A stretch of 64,000 bases of DNA, from the NCBI GenBank assembly GCA_977017575.1, contig CDRNVI010000103.1, positions 62,001 through 126,000 of the forward strand, given 5' to 3'. The notes beneath the pieces were generated by a model, which saw only the letters and a program-made list of their open reading frames with translations, did not search any database and was not told the origin of the DNA. This stretch comes from Paramoeba atlantica (taxonomy: Eukaryota > Discosea). Each line of letters starts with the position of its first letter. Position 1 is the stretch's first letter. Shown here in pieces: positions 37,409-47,300 of this stretch. The position numbers and the translations under genes were made by a program.

Positions 37409-39382
37409 ATGCTAGTGTATCACTACATTTTTCTTTTACCTGTGATTCTTCTCTCGGAAAACCTCTATTCTGACTCGGCTGACCAGTACAGGCCTCTATC
37501 TGCCCATAAAAGTGATAGTGAAGCACTTTTGCAAAATGTTTCCCAATACATCTCCCGGAGTGAAGATTTTCATGGAAAAAAGAACAACACTGTATCTTCT
37601 ACGCTGGAAGATCCTGCATTAGTGTCAAGAAAGTTTGATAATAAATCTACGCTCAACACATTCGCTACTCATGCGGGGCGTTCACACGGAAGCGAAACTC
37701 GGGCTATACACCCTCCCAAAAGCAGCCGTGCTTCTTTGAGGACACACCACAGATTTCTACATGGTCAGGTTTCGCGATGTGCGCATAAAAACTGTGCCGT
37801 CGAGAAATCTGTTTTTGACGTACAGCGCAAAGAGCCGAAGGGCAGGACCGGAGGAGTCCATCTTTCTAAGCTACCACAATCCAAGAAGAAAAATGAATAC
37901 GGTCGAGGTACCTTGACAAAACAAAGAGAACGGTGTCATGCATCACGTAAACCTTGTCCTTCTTTAAAAAACGGCTTTAGTTCAGGAGAAACTAAAAAGG
38001 TTGGTACGCGTCTTCAAGCGAGTGAAGTCTCTAGAAAATCAGACCGTGGTGCAAAATGTATGGTAAAAACAACGAAAAAGAAAACTAAGAAATATGTAAA
38101 AGTAGACAGTTCATTGAAGGGCAAGCCAGAGAGTGTCCGAGCACAATCGAACGGTGATTCTCAAAATTCTTTTCTAGTAAATGCGCTACCCGATTTACCA
38201 TGGACACCAAGCCTTGCAAATATCTCACAAATGTTATCAGAGTATTTCAATTCTGGCTCGTATAATGAAAAGAGCATTAGTACTCTGGAGCCTGAAGACA
38301 GCGTAACTACCTTAATGAATCATCATACTGTCTTGCCTCAAGGGCACTTAAAGGGTGCCCCTGCTCAAAAAAAGACCATATTGTCTTTACATTTTCCTTC
38401 TGGCAGTTCTTTGGTTTCTGATGCAGATCTGTCAAGTTCCTACAATGCAGAGGAATCTCTAGATCGACTTTTAGATCAACTCTCCGAACTCAAACCAGTG
38501 GATAGCATCTCGTCTCTGGAAGAAGCCATGCAAGCTGATGGCTATCCAAGTTTGCCTGCCAATCGTAATGAGCAGGTGGGTCGCAACGAAAGGCTAGACT
38601 CCAGAAATGACGACGCTACCCGTTCATCGGTCGTATCACAACCCTTACGAAGAACGAAGAGTCCAGTTCTTCAAAATTCTGAACAAAGCTACGATAGCGT
38701 TTTATTGGATGTCAGAAATCCCTTCACAGGTTTTAATTTGCTTGAATGGCCATCTCTTTACACCTCAAGTTTGTCCAATTTAACAAGTCTAAGCAACGCG
38801 TGGCTTGAAGAGAATCCCTATGAAGGAAAATCGTATTCCGATTCCGAATTTGATTTAGAATCTTATTCCGATGTTAACTTTCCGTTACATTCTACAGATC
38901 CTCTGTATTTTTCCGATAGGCCGAATTCACGTTCTTCTTTGCGAGGTGATGAAAAGGAAGCAGTCATTCTTACCACGCCGCGTAGTCCTGCAGGAATGAA
39001 CACAAATCCGGACTTTAGTCCAATACCATGGAGAGGTAGCCATATAGAAAAAACGAATTCGACCTCATCGGTACGTGTTCCGTGGTCACTCTCTGGAACA
39101 AAATCTTATTTTAACTCAAATTTTCAGAGCGAACAAAGTCCTTTATCACAAAGGCCTGCGAATGCGAGGCCTCATAAGTCAAATTCCGGCAGATCAGGTC
39201 TAGATTCTTCTGTCCTTGGTGATAAAGTTGTCAGTGGCTGTGCTGTTTCGGACCAGAGTGAGAAAGAGAGCAAACAGGAAAACAGTGGTACACGAGAAAC
39301 TCCTATCTCATCGCTTTGGACCTATGTTGGGCGAATACTGGAATGTTTCACATTCCTTTTTTGTAGGTGCTTTCAGCGTTGA
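37409..39382 (+). CDS. secreted or membrane-anchored low-complexity protein
   Basis: A 657-aa protein, not recognised. It begins with a good signal peptide (MLVYHYIFLLPVILLSENLYS). The N-terminal third is basic (many KKxK and SRK runs, e.g. VKTTKKKTKKYVKV) and Cys-containing. The rest is Ser- and acid-rich with short aromatic motifs (NPFTGFNLLEWPSLY, FNSNFQSEQSP). The last 25 residues (SSLWTYVGRILECFTFLFCRCFQR) form a Trp/Cys-rich hydrophobic helix, probably an anchor or acylation site. A similar tail occurs in the protein at 42240. The AT-rich codon use matches the LRR genes. Confidence 0.75.
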   Translation: MLVYHYIFLLPVILLSENLYSDSADQYRPLSAHKSDSEALLQNVSQYISRSEDFHGKKNNTVSSTLEDPALVSRKFDNKSTLNTFATHAGRSHGSETRAIHPPKSSRASLRTHHRFLHGQVSRCAHKNCAVEKSVFDVQRKEPKGRTGGVHLSKLPQSKKKNEYGRGTLTKQRERCHASRKPCPSLKNGFSSGETKKVGTRLQASEVSRKSDRGAKCMVKTTKKKTKKYVKVDSSLKGKPESVRAQSNGDSQNSFLVNALPDLPWTPSLANISQMLSEYFNSGSYNEKSISTLEPEDSVTTLMNHHTVLPQGHLKGAPAQKKTILSLHFPSGSSLVSDADLSSSYNAEESLDRLLDQLSELKPVDSISSLEEAMQADGYPSLPANRNEQVGRNERLDSRNDDATRSSVVSQPLRRTKSPVLQNSEQSYDSVLLDVRNPFTGFNLLEWPSLYTSSLSNLTSLSNAWLEENPYEGKSYSDSEFDLESYSDVNFPLHSTDPLYFSDRPNSRSSLRGDEKEAVILTTPRSPAGMNTNPDFSPIPWRGSHIEKTNSTSSVRVPWSLSGTKSYFNSNFQSEQSPLSQRPANARPHKSNSGRSGLDSSVLGDKVVSGCAVSDQSEKESKQENSGTRETPISSLWTYVGRILECFTFLFCRCFQR

Positions 39383-39584
39383 ATGCTCTTCTTAAGTAGA
39401 TTAGAGCGTTTGTGCAGTATTACTTCGTGGATAGGTTTCGCCAATACAGATTGCTGAAATTTTGCTTTTGAGCAAAATCAAAGGCGGTCATTGTATGACC
39501 TAGTAGTAGAGCATAAAATTTTATAGTTAGAGCCTCACTGAGTTGTATTCTTGTAGTTTCTATGCTTGCACATGTGATAAGCTA
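39383..39584. other. intergenic
   Basis: 202 bp of AT-rich spacer up to the family F MITE. Confidence 0.4.
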
Positions 39585-39680
39585 CTGGACCCCCCCCTAG
39601 ATATCTGTCACACCCCTACCCCTCTAGTTTCTGTCACCTTTTGACCAAAAGTAGTGACAGATAACTAAGGGAGGTACAGT
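39585..39680. mobile_element. family F MITE, copy 2
   Basis: CTGGACCCCCCCCTAGATATCTGTCAC at the left and GTGACAGATAACTAAGGGAGGTACAG at the right, flanked by TA. Inverted ends about 24 bp. Confidence 0.8.
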
Positions 39681-39699
39681 ATATTAAATGTGTTCTAAC

Positions 39700-39870
39700 A
39701 ATTACCCCCCCAGTAATAGAATCAGTTTGGAGCCAAAATAGTTAAATCTCTGTTACTGGAGGAATATTTTTTTGTGGGAAAAGAGCTCTTTTACTCGTGA
39801 GTGCAATGATTTTCTGCCCAGCCAGGCCCGCAACTAAGCGATCCCCGCCCGCCCAACCACCCTCATCCTG
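39700..39870 (+). repeat. family H repeat, copy 4
   Basis: AAATCTCTGTTACTGGAGGAATATTTTTT, GATTTTCTGCCCAGCC and the GCAACTA..CCACCCTCATC end match the copy at 17625. Confidence 0.65.
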
Positions 39871-40988
39871 TCCTCAATAACTTCTTTTCATTTCGCTTCA
39901 TGAACTTTTCAAATGGACACTGCAAGTTTACCCTCTCTGTGGATGGCACAGGATGGAACGAAATGGCACAGGATGGCGCGGCGAGCCTAGTTTTAGGAAT
40001 CTTCTTCCTCCTAAGTAGCGTTTTAAAATTGGAGTAAATTTTCGGATGCTCTTTTGCACTGTAGCTTTGCATATTGTTTGATAATTCATACAATTTAAAT
40101 TTAATTTGGAGGTGTATTTACGTCACGAGTAGGTAAGTAAGCACAATCTTCCAGCTACCCTAATCTTCTCTTGCAAAAAAAGCGCGGTCGTAGTGATGAT
40201 GAATTGAAGCAAACTAACTTAGACCATTTCATTGTTTATGATAAGAATTGTACGGAAAGAATGGCTTCTTCAGATTCTCTTCACCTCACTATCCTCGAGT
40301 CATGAACTCATTTGAACTTATGGGAGAGAAGTAACGTAATATAAAAAAACGTTAACCACCGCGTTTAATGGAGCGACTACAAACTTGTACTGATAGTTGT
40401 TACTGCTTATGAGTTCCCCCAATTCTGGTGCGCTTATGAGTTCCTTTTTCTAAGGCGAACGTTTTTTACCCACTTTTCGCGAAGCGATCTTTTTATGCAC
40501 AGAACCCAAATCCCAACAACCGTACGTCCGGCTGCTCTACAGCCTCGCTCACTGAGCGGATAATCATTTTAGCGCCAGTATCATTGTCAAGGAGAACCCG
40601 CGGCGCTTCGCGGGTTCCACACCCACCCTAGTTGTTTGATACCTTGGTATTCGATACGGCACGGTATTCGATACCGGGCGGTGTCACTCACGCATGGCCA
40701 GAAGGAGTACAGCAGGGAGGGTCGGCGAAGGGTCTACGGTAGGGGGTATACGGTAAGTACTTAACCACACGCGAAGGATTTTTTCTGCTTATACTTCACG
40801 AAGCTGTCTGATCTTTGATAAAAACAAATACTCAAAAACGACCTTATTTCACAAATTTTAGAACACCAACTTTAGAACTTCTTTAAGAGCCATTATGTTT
40901 ATGCAAGCTTCTTCCCTTGCTCTATCTAAACTTACATTTATTACCGTTATTCCCTTTTAAAAGTTTTTGCTAAACACGTTTTGTTTTC
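39871..40988. other. large spacer with GC-rich hairpins
   Basis: 1.1 kb. Near 40594-40617 GAACCCGCG, a 6-nt loop and CGCGGGTTC form a strong hairpin. At 40636-40690 the phrase TATTCGATAC/GTATCGAATA-like units occur in both orientations (GATACCTTGGTATTCGATACGG, CGGTATTCGATACCGGG). A GGGGGTATACGGTAA end like the family H right end is at 40741-40756. No gene is visible. Confidence 0.5.
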
Positions 40989-41606
40989 ATGACCACTCTG
41001 ATCCCGTTCGTCTCCTCTTTCGATTCTCGCTCCAAGAAAAAGGCCAACCTTGCAAAGGTACACACCGCTAACCTCCCGATGGAAATACAGCTGGCCAACT
41101 TCATCCAAGACCTTGACAAGTCTAATCTCCCTCCTATTTGGCACTCCAAAACTCCGGCATGTGACTGGCCCGGGATTCACTGCAATCCTCAAAAAGAGGT
41201 CATCGCAGTGATGTGGTATCTCCGTGACCTCCGCGGGATGTTAAGCTTTCGGCATTTACCTCCCACAACAAATCACGTGAACTTAAGCACCAATTCGCTC
41301 AGCGGGTCGGTCGACCTCTCTTGTCTTCCAGGAAAGATGACCCATCTGAATTTATCCTACAACAAGTTCTCCGGTCCGATACACCTTGATGTACTCCCGC
41401 AGACGTTGACACATTTGCACCTAAACGATAATGATTTCAGTGGACGTGTAGAGTTTGACGCGCTTCCTCCGAGGCTTCAGCTTCTGGTGCTCTCGAAGAA
41501 TAAGCAGCTTCGTGGTACAATTATTCGAACGCATCTTCCAAATACGCTTCAGGAAGTTCCAATTATAGAAACGGAAATTCGAATGTTGGATAAACCTGTG
41601 TACTAA
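40989..41606 (+). CDS. short LRR protein, subfamily B
   Basis: A 205-aa protein with leader MTTLIPFVSSFDSRSKKKAN, lacking a real signal peptide. The cap is TANLPMEIQLANFIQDLDKSN..IWHSKTPACDWPGIHCNP, with both Cys retained and a three-residue insertion before the Trp. It has about five LRRs with the LSGSVDLSCLP and FSGPIHLDVLP pattern. The C-cap (LPNTLQEVPIIETEIRMLDKPVY) matches the short subfamily at 31829 and 58288. The gene is more GC-rich than most LRR members. Confidence 0.88.
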   Translation: MTTLIPFVSSFDSRSKKKANLAKVHTANLPMEIQLANFIQDLDKSNLPPIWHSKTPACDWPGIHCNPQKEVIAVMWYLRDLRGMLSFRHLPPTTNHVNLSTNSLSGSVDLSCLPGKMTHLNLSYNKFSGPIHLDVLPQTLTHLHLNDNDFSGRVEFDALPPRLQLLVLSKNKQLRGTIIRTHLPNTLQEVPIIETEIRMLDKPVY

Positions 41607-42239
41607 TTAAATGAAAAGTTTCTTGAGTTGTTTGGTTATGTTTTGTTGTGTATTTTACGTTTCGCGTATAGCATAATATGGTCTGAATATCTCGGTTAAT
41701 ATTGAGCGGCCACTCAAAGAATATCAAAGAAATTTTCAACCAAAATATTTTTTTTCTTATAAAAATGAAGTCTGTTGATGTATAAAGTGGGTGTGCACCA
41801 GTGTACAGTAAGTGCATTCACCAATGCAAACGAATATAAGGATTTATAAAACAATGAACATTAGCTTTTCAAAAAGGCTTGAAATCGCTATCAACCTCAT
41901 GCGATCAATCTTGTATAAGTCAGGCGGTTCTTAGACCATTGTTAGAGCTTCTAAGGGGTATCGCCCCAAGGATCTTTTGATCTTTTTCCCGCTTTTGCTC
42001 ATTTTTGTTGCAAGCGAGAGATCTCGTTCCCCTAGCGAAGCATTTAGCATCTATTTTTTCATCCTGAATTACACATTAGTTCGGGGCCAAAAAAATGGGA
42101 TTTTCGAGCGACGTCTTTAGAACCAGGCCACATTCCAACTTTTCTTGAAGCTTCACACTTTTTTTCGTAATCAAATACAAGAACAAGCACCTTTTCTTTT
42201 CATCTCCCTACCTCTCCTCTACCTCCACCTCCCCCCTCC
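41607..42239. other. intergenic with a family I MITE fragment
   Basis: About 41985-42065 (CGCTTTTGCTCATTTTTGTTGC, GCGAGAGATCTCGTTCCCC) is an inner piece of a family I MITE without ends. A C/T-rich leader covers 42195-42239. Confidence 0.55.
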
Positions 42240-43712
42240 ATGGTGCGTCCCACCCCCCCTACCCTCCTCTATCTCCTCTCCTGCACCCTTCTCCTCTCCC
42301 CCTCCTCCTCTTCCCCCGCCTTTTCCCCCCTCCCCTTTCTCACCACCGATATGGACCACGCAACCCCCTCCTCCTCCTCCCCCACCCTCTCCACCTCCTC
42401 CCCTCATCGCAAGAAGCCTTCCTCTCTCCCCACCACGCCTCCTACCCCTTCGGGGGAACAGGAAGATCGGGAGCAGGAGAACCCACCCCTCACCCCTTCC
42501 ATCCCCACCCTCTCGGATTCGCTACCCTCCCCTCCTCGTACCTCTCCTATTACCCCTCGGATTCATCGAGGGGTACACACGAGAGAGAACCCCTTAACAG
42601 AGGGAAAAGGAGAAGAAAAAGAAGAAGAGGAAGAAGAAGAAGAATCTAAAAAGAAGGTGGCTGAAGGTAAAGAGAGGGTAGCTGAAGGTAAAGAGAAGCT
42701 AGCTGAAGGTAAAGAGAAGCTAGCTGAAGGTAAAGAGAAACCTGAAACCTTAACCCAAACCCACGGGTTCGTCTCTTCTTCTTCAACCTCTTCCTCATCT
42801 TCCTCTTCCTCCTCATCATCGCCCTCCTCTACCCCCACCCCAACCATCCCCACAACCCAAGGGTTGCTCTCTTCCCCTTTTTCTTCTTCTTCTTCTTCTT
42901 CTTCTTCTTCTTCCTCTTCCCCCTCCCTGAGCCCCGATGCCAGTGTCATCCTCTCCGACGTTCTCCGCTCCCTTCACCGCTCCCCCCACCGGCCCTCCCA
43001 CCCGCTCCCCTCACGTACCCTACGCGGTGAGTTGGATGCGCCAGCGGGGGAGGGGGAGGGGGAGGGGGAGGGGGGGGATGTGAACGACATGGGGGGGGAG
43101 TTCACCGACACGGTGGCCTCCCCGGGGAGGGAGGGGGAAGAAGAAGACGAAGAAGGCGGAGGAGACCGTAAGAAATATCCAGAGGGGGAAGAGGAGGAGG
43201 AGTACGTAGAAGACGATGGGGAGGAGGAGGAGGAGGACTCCGAGGCGATGTTGAATGCGATGATGGATCAAACTTTTGCGGAGGTGATTGGGTCGGGGCC
43301 GTCTCCAAAGTCGGTGGATGCGTTTTTTGCGCATTCCGTGAGTGATGGGGAGGAGGAGGGGGGGAAGGGAGGGGGAGGTTTGTTGTTGGATTCGGATGCG
43401 GATTTGACACCGGACGAGGAGGAGGGGGGGGAGGGTTCGACGCATAGTGTTTTGGGGTCGATTTGTGCTGCGTTTTGGCGCTCTCCGGTGGGTCGTTTTT
43501 TGCGGTGCGTGGGCAGATGGATCTCTCGTATTTTTTGCTGTGGTGAGACGGAGTCAAGGATGGCGGAGAATGGGGAATCGGAAACGTGGGTTGCCGAGGA
43601 TGTTGCGTCCGCGCCTCCTGCTGAGGCTCGTAGCTCATGGATACCTTCCTTTTTTCAAAGAAAGAAATCTCCCGAGAAACTTTCAGAGGAAGATTGGGTA
43701 CTTATGGAATAA
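42240..43712 (+). CDS. acidic low-complexity protein with Trp/Cys tail
   Basis: A 490-aa protein, not recognised. The N-terminus (MVRPTPPTLLYLLSCTLLLSPSSSSPAFS) reads as a signal peptide. Then come Ser/Pro linkers, a heptad repeat KEKLAEG (four to five copies, 42655-42740), Ser runs encoded by TCT/TCC repeats (42770-42920), and long Glu/Asp/Gly stretches. A hydrophobic segment near the end (LGSICAAFWRSPVGRFLRCVGRWISRIFCCG, about residues 408-438) is amphipathic with paired Cys, followed by a polar tail (RSSWIPSFFQRKKSPEKLSEEDW). The gene runs from C-rich to G-rich. Low complexity makes homology searching unreliable. Confidence 0.7.
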   Translation: MVRPTPPTLLYLLSCTLLLSPSSSSPAFSPLPFLTTDMDHATPSSSSPTLSTSSPHRKKPSSLPTTPPTPSGEQEDREQENPPLTPSIPTLSDSLPSPPRTSPITPRIHRGVHTRENPLTEGKGEEKEEEEEEEESKKKVAEGKERVAEGKEKLAEGKEKLAEGKEKPETLTQTHGFVSSSSTSSSSSSSSSSSPSSTPTPTIPTTQGLLSSPFSSSSSSSSSSSSSPSLSPDASVILSDVLRSLHRSPHRPSHPLPSRTLRGELDAPAGEGEGEGEGGDVNDMGGEFTDTVASPGREGEEEDEEGGGDRKKYPEGEEEEEYVEDDGEEEEEDSEAMLNAMMDQTFAEVIGSGPSPKSVDAFFAHSVSDGEEEGGKGGGGLLLDSDADLTPDEEEGGEGSTHSVLGSICAAFWRSPVGRFLRCVGRWISRIFCCGETESRMAENGESETWVAEDVASAPPAEARSSWIPSFFQRKKSPEKLSEEDWVLME

Positions 43713-44323
43713 GGCTTTGGAGCTACAAGTAGTAATTCCTGGCATATAAGGAATATCTGATATCAGGTTCGAGTCAATATGGAACGATTTCGTGAAATAT
43801 TTTTTAGACTTTTTACGTAGAAATGCTTTACTCCGTGCATTCATTCGATAAATTTTATTAGGACAGCTTCTTTGTTCACTCAATTGTTATGCAGCACACA
43901 TGTTTTCCATGTGATTGCTAGAGTCATTTTTTCTGGCCTTTAGTTTGGAATTCGAATGTTACAATATGACATAATGTAAAAAGACAGACATAATATGTCT
44001 GTCTTTTTCACTACTTGTGCGCCACATATCCATGTACTTTACACCACGTAGTAATTGAAATGAAATTTACTTTGTTAAAATTTTATTTTCTGTAACTTTT
44101 TCATGGAATTGGGCACCTGCCTCTCATTGCCCTGGTTTACGGAGCCGTATGACCATCCGGCCTTAAATTATCGTTTTTCAAAAATTGAGCTTTCCTTCGA
44201 TTAGGTAATGCAACACCTGCACACAATGAGTTTTTCCAAAGGCTCTTTCACGAAGAGAACACCATACAAAGTTTCGTGAAGCTTGCGGAGGCAAAGCCTT
44301 TTTGCTGCTCCTCCCCATAAAGA
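43713..44323. other. intergenic holding a 15-bp cruciform
   Basis: 611 bp, AT-rich, with no gene; see the palindrome at 43978-44008. Confidence 0.5.
43978..44008. repeat. perfect palindrome, possible cruciform or 3' hairpin
   Basis: AAAAAGACAGACATA, one A, then TATGTCTGTCTTTTT: 15-bp arms with a 1-nt centre, ending in five T's. No other copy was noticed in the window. Confidence 0.85.
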
Positions 44324-47300
44324 ATGCTTTTTAGATGTCCTATGTGTCGACATGCACTCAAGGATAGATTTTCCAAACGTTCTCTTACCCCTTCAAATCA
44401 GGACGACTGTATCCATCTCCGGGCATTGCTTCGCGCTTTACCAGGTCCGAACTCCTCGATGATTCCATTTTACCAATTTCTACATCGCCTACCGCTCACA
44501 TCTATTCGATATTTCGCATCCCTCCACTCCAAAGGTCTGGGTGCCTTCCTTTTCGAATACGTGCGAATGTTTGATGTAAGAAAGGATCGGTTACAGAAAA
44601 CAAGAGAAATTCGCGAAAACGAGTGTCGCGTGATGGCAACAAAATGGAAACCGAAACAAAGAGTAGATCCTATTCAAATTTTCGACAAAAAAGCAACAAA
44701 CCCTACCCCAATCTCACGGGACCACACAAAAACGAGCCAGCCCCCATCCACCCTACCCCCCACATCACGCACAACCCCAAGCCTACCTCCTTCTCCTCTC
44801 CCCCCTCCCCCCTCCTTATCCCCTGCATCCCCTACAACTCTATTTTCTGCCTTCTCCTTTCTTCGCTCTTTGCAACTTGAAAATGAAACCTCTCTTCATG
44901 CGACTCTGGCCGACACCCACAGCTACACGTTGCGGCACCGGTACGAGATGCCCACACTTCTTTGCTTCTTTCTTCACTGGCGGTTGAAGCAGCAGCCAGG
45001 GTGGCACCCCGCGGATCGGGTCTCGGAAATGTACAACACCCTGGCGGCTCATCGGGATCAAGGGAATAGAAATAAAACGGCAGGGGATACAAATGAAACT
45101 ACAGGGGACACAGATGAAAAAAAAGATACAAACCATAAAAACAGTTTGCCTGTTTCGTTGTTTTCGCTGCCCTCTCCATTTTCGTTACGGTTGTACTTAC
45201 GAAAAGGTCCGGGGTCGAGATATGCCACCGTGAGCCCTTGTGGGTTCTGGGTGTGTTCGACCTCGTGGTATTTACGTGCCTCACGACCTCCTCCGCCTTT
45301 TCCGGAGTTTGACCGATTTATGTCGGCAGCAGTGGTAACAGGGGAGGGTGGAGATGCTGGGACGGAGAGTGGAAAAGATAGGGTGGGTAGGTCTTCAAAA
45401 ACAGGCAAAGAAGTACGCTTGGTGGATGAGGATTATTCCTCAACTGTACGGAGTGCACTTCCAGGAATTGTTTTGGAAAAACTTCCACAAACACTTTCGT
45501 GTTTGTTAATGAAGGAAAAAGGGCCACAAAATATATTTGCTACGCAAGAATTGCTGCAAAAGAAAGAATTTCACACAAATACCTCCCGTCAGATTCACGT
45601 GCAGCGCTCGGGCACCGATTTAGAAAAATCTCTGAACTTGTGCGATTTTCTTGCTCCACCCCCTGCCGTTCCTCTTCGCATTCTTGTGCAATCGTTGCGT
45701 TGGGCAGAGACCTCTGAGCTTCGTAAATCAGGTTACACAAATCTTCTCCCGTTCCTAATTGATCACCCCGAAAGGTACACCCTACGTTTCTCTGAGCAAG
45801 ATCGTCAGGTCACCCAAACAGCCGATGACACAAAAAAAGAGCTTGAAAGTACACAAAGCTCTGTAGCAAAAACTGTTATAGCAGAAACATCTTTATCCCA
45901 TTCGCACAATTCATTCTTTTCAGACGAAAAAGAGAGCGGAAAGTGTTTATCAAAAAGGAGTTCTGAAAATCCTTCTTCCCACTCCTATTTACTATGTGTT
46001 GTGCAATCCACCCCGCTGCTAAGTTACCGTCGCACTTTGCTTCGAATGCTTGCGAGAGGTCAACACTGGACTCCTATCCGAAGTTTTGTTCCCCTTTTTT
46101 GGGTTCCCTTGATTGCGGTCGAGAAAGCTCTTCCTTCGCATGTTTCAATGCTCTATCATCGATGTGATGGCATCAACGGATTGTTGCACGTCGGGAGTGG
46201 AGTACTGTTGGGAGAAATTCGAAGTGCGTGGCGTAAAAGAGCTCTTATTCTGATAAGAAAGTTGGAGATGTCACCCACGAATGGGAATGAACGTGCGGAA
46301 AAGGAAGGTGAAAGCGTAAAGCACAAGGACATTAAAGAAATAAATGGAAAACGTCTACATTCAGACGAACGCGTTAAAGAGCCTTTGGGAGATTCCTCGA
46401 GAAGACTTTCAAAGGTTGAGGAAGATTCTCAGTTCGCAGATTATCTTCTTACACCGAAACTTCTGAATTCTATCTCGTATCTTCTTCCGCCGAACGGCTT
46501 CATTACCATAGGTGCACTACGATATCAGTTACGTCAGAAAGGAATGAAATTTGATGGAGATCGGACGTCAGCGAAGAACTCCGTTTCAATTCGCAAATAC
46601 TCCGAACAAACCAAACCAATCAGTGACCCACAATCTTCAGTGTACAAGTCGGATGCATCCTGCTTTAGTCCTGCCCACTCCGCATGGCCACTCGATCTTA
46701 TTCTTGCATTTCGCCCCGATTTATTCGAGTGTTGTCCTGCACAAGGAGTACGAAAGCGACACGCTCTTGTGGAGAAAAATAACATAAAATCACGGGAAAA
46801 TACGAAAAACGCAGAATTGGCATTTTTTCGTCCACCTGTAGGGGAACGTATTACGGCTACACTTTCTCATGTAAACCCGTGCATTCGCGTTGCATTTTCA
46901 AAAACGTTGAAACGTCAAGAATATAAAGCCATTGCGCTTCGACATGGGGCACATTACAGCGAGAACGACATTGTAGAAAAAGTGTACAGCTTACTTCCTT
47001 CGAACTCAGCGCAGGATGGGATTAACTCTTCCTTTTCAAGGGCAAGTAACTCCTCTGCCAAAGCGGATTCTCGTTTCTTTCATGAAAGTTCCGACTTAAA
47101 TGAGGCTGTACCCCTTGCCGTTATTTCGTCTCGTCTGCAAGGGCTTGCTCCTGGCATGCTGGAACAGGTCTTGTTCCGCCACGATTCCCTTCGCGAATTC
47201 TTGAAAAGGTTTCCAACCAAATTTGCCTGGAAAAAAGTTCCCTCCTTAACTCCTGGAGTCGACATCTACGGAGTGCAACGCTATCGTAAACTTCCTTCGT

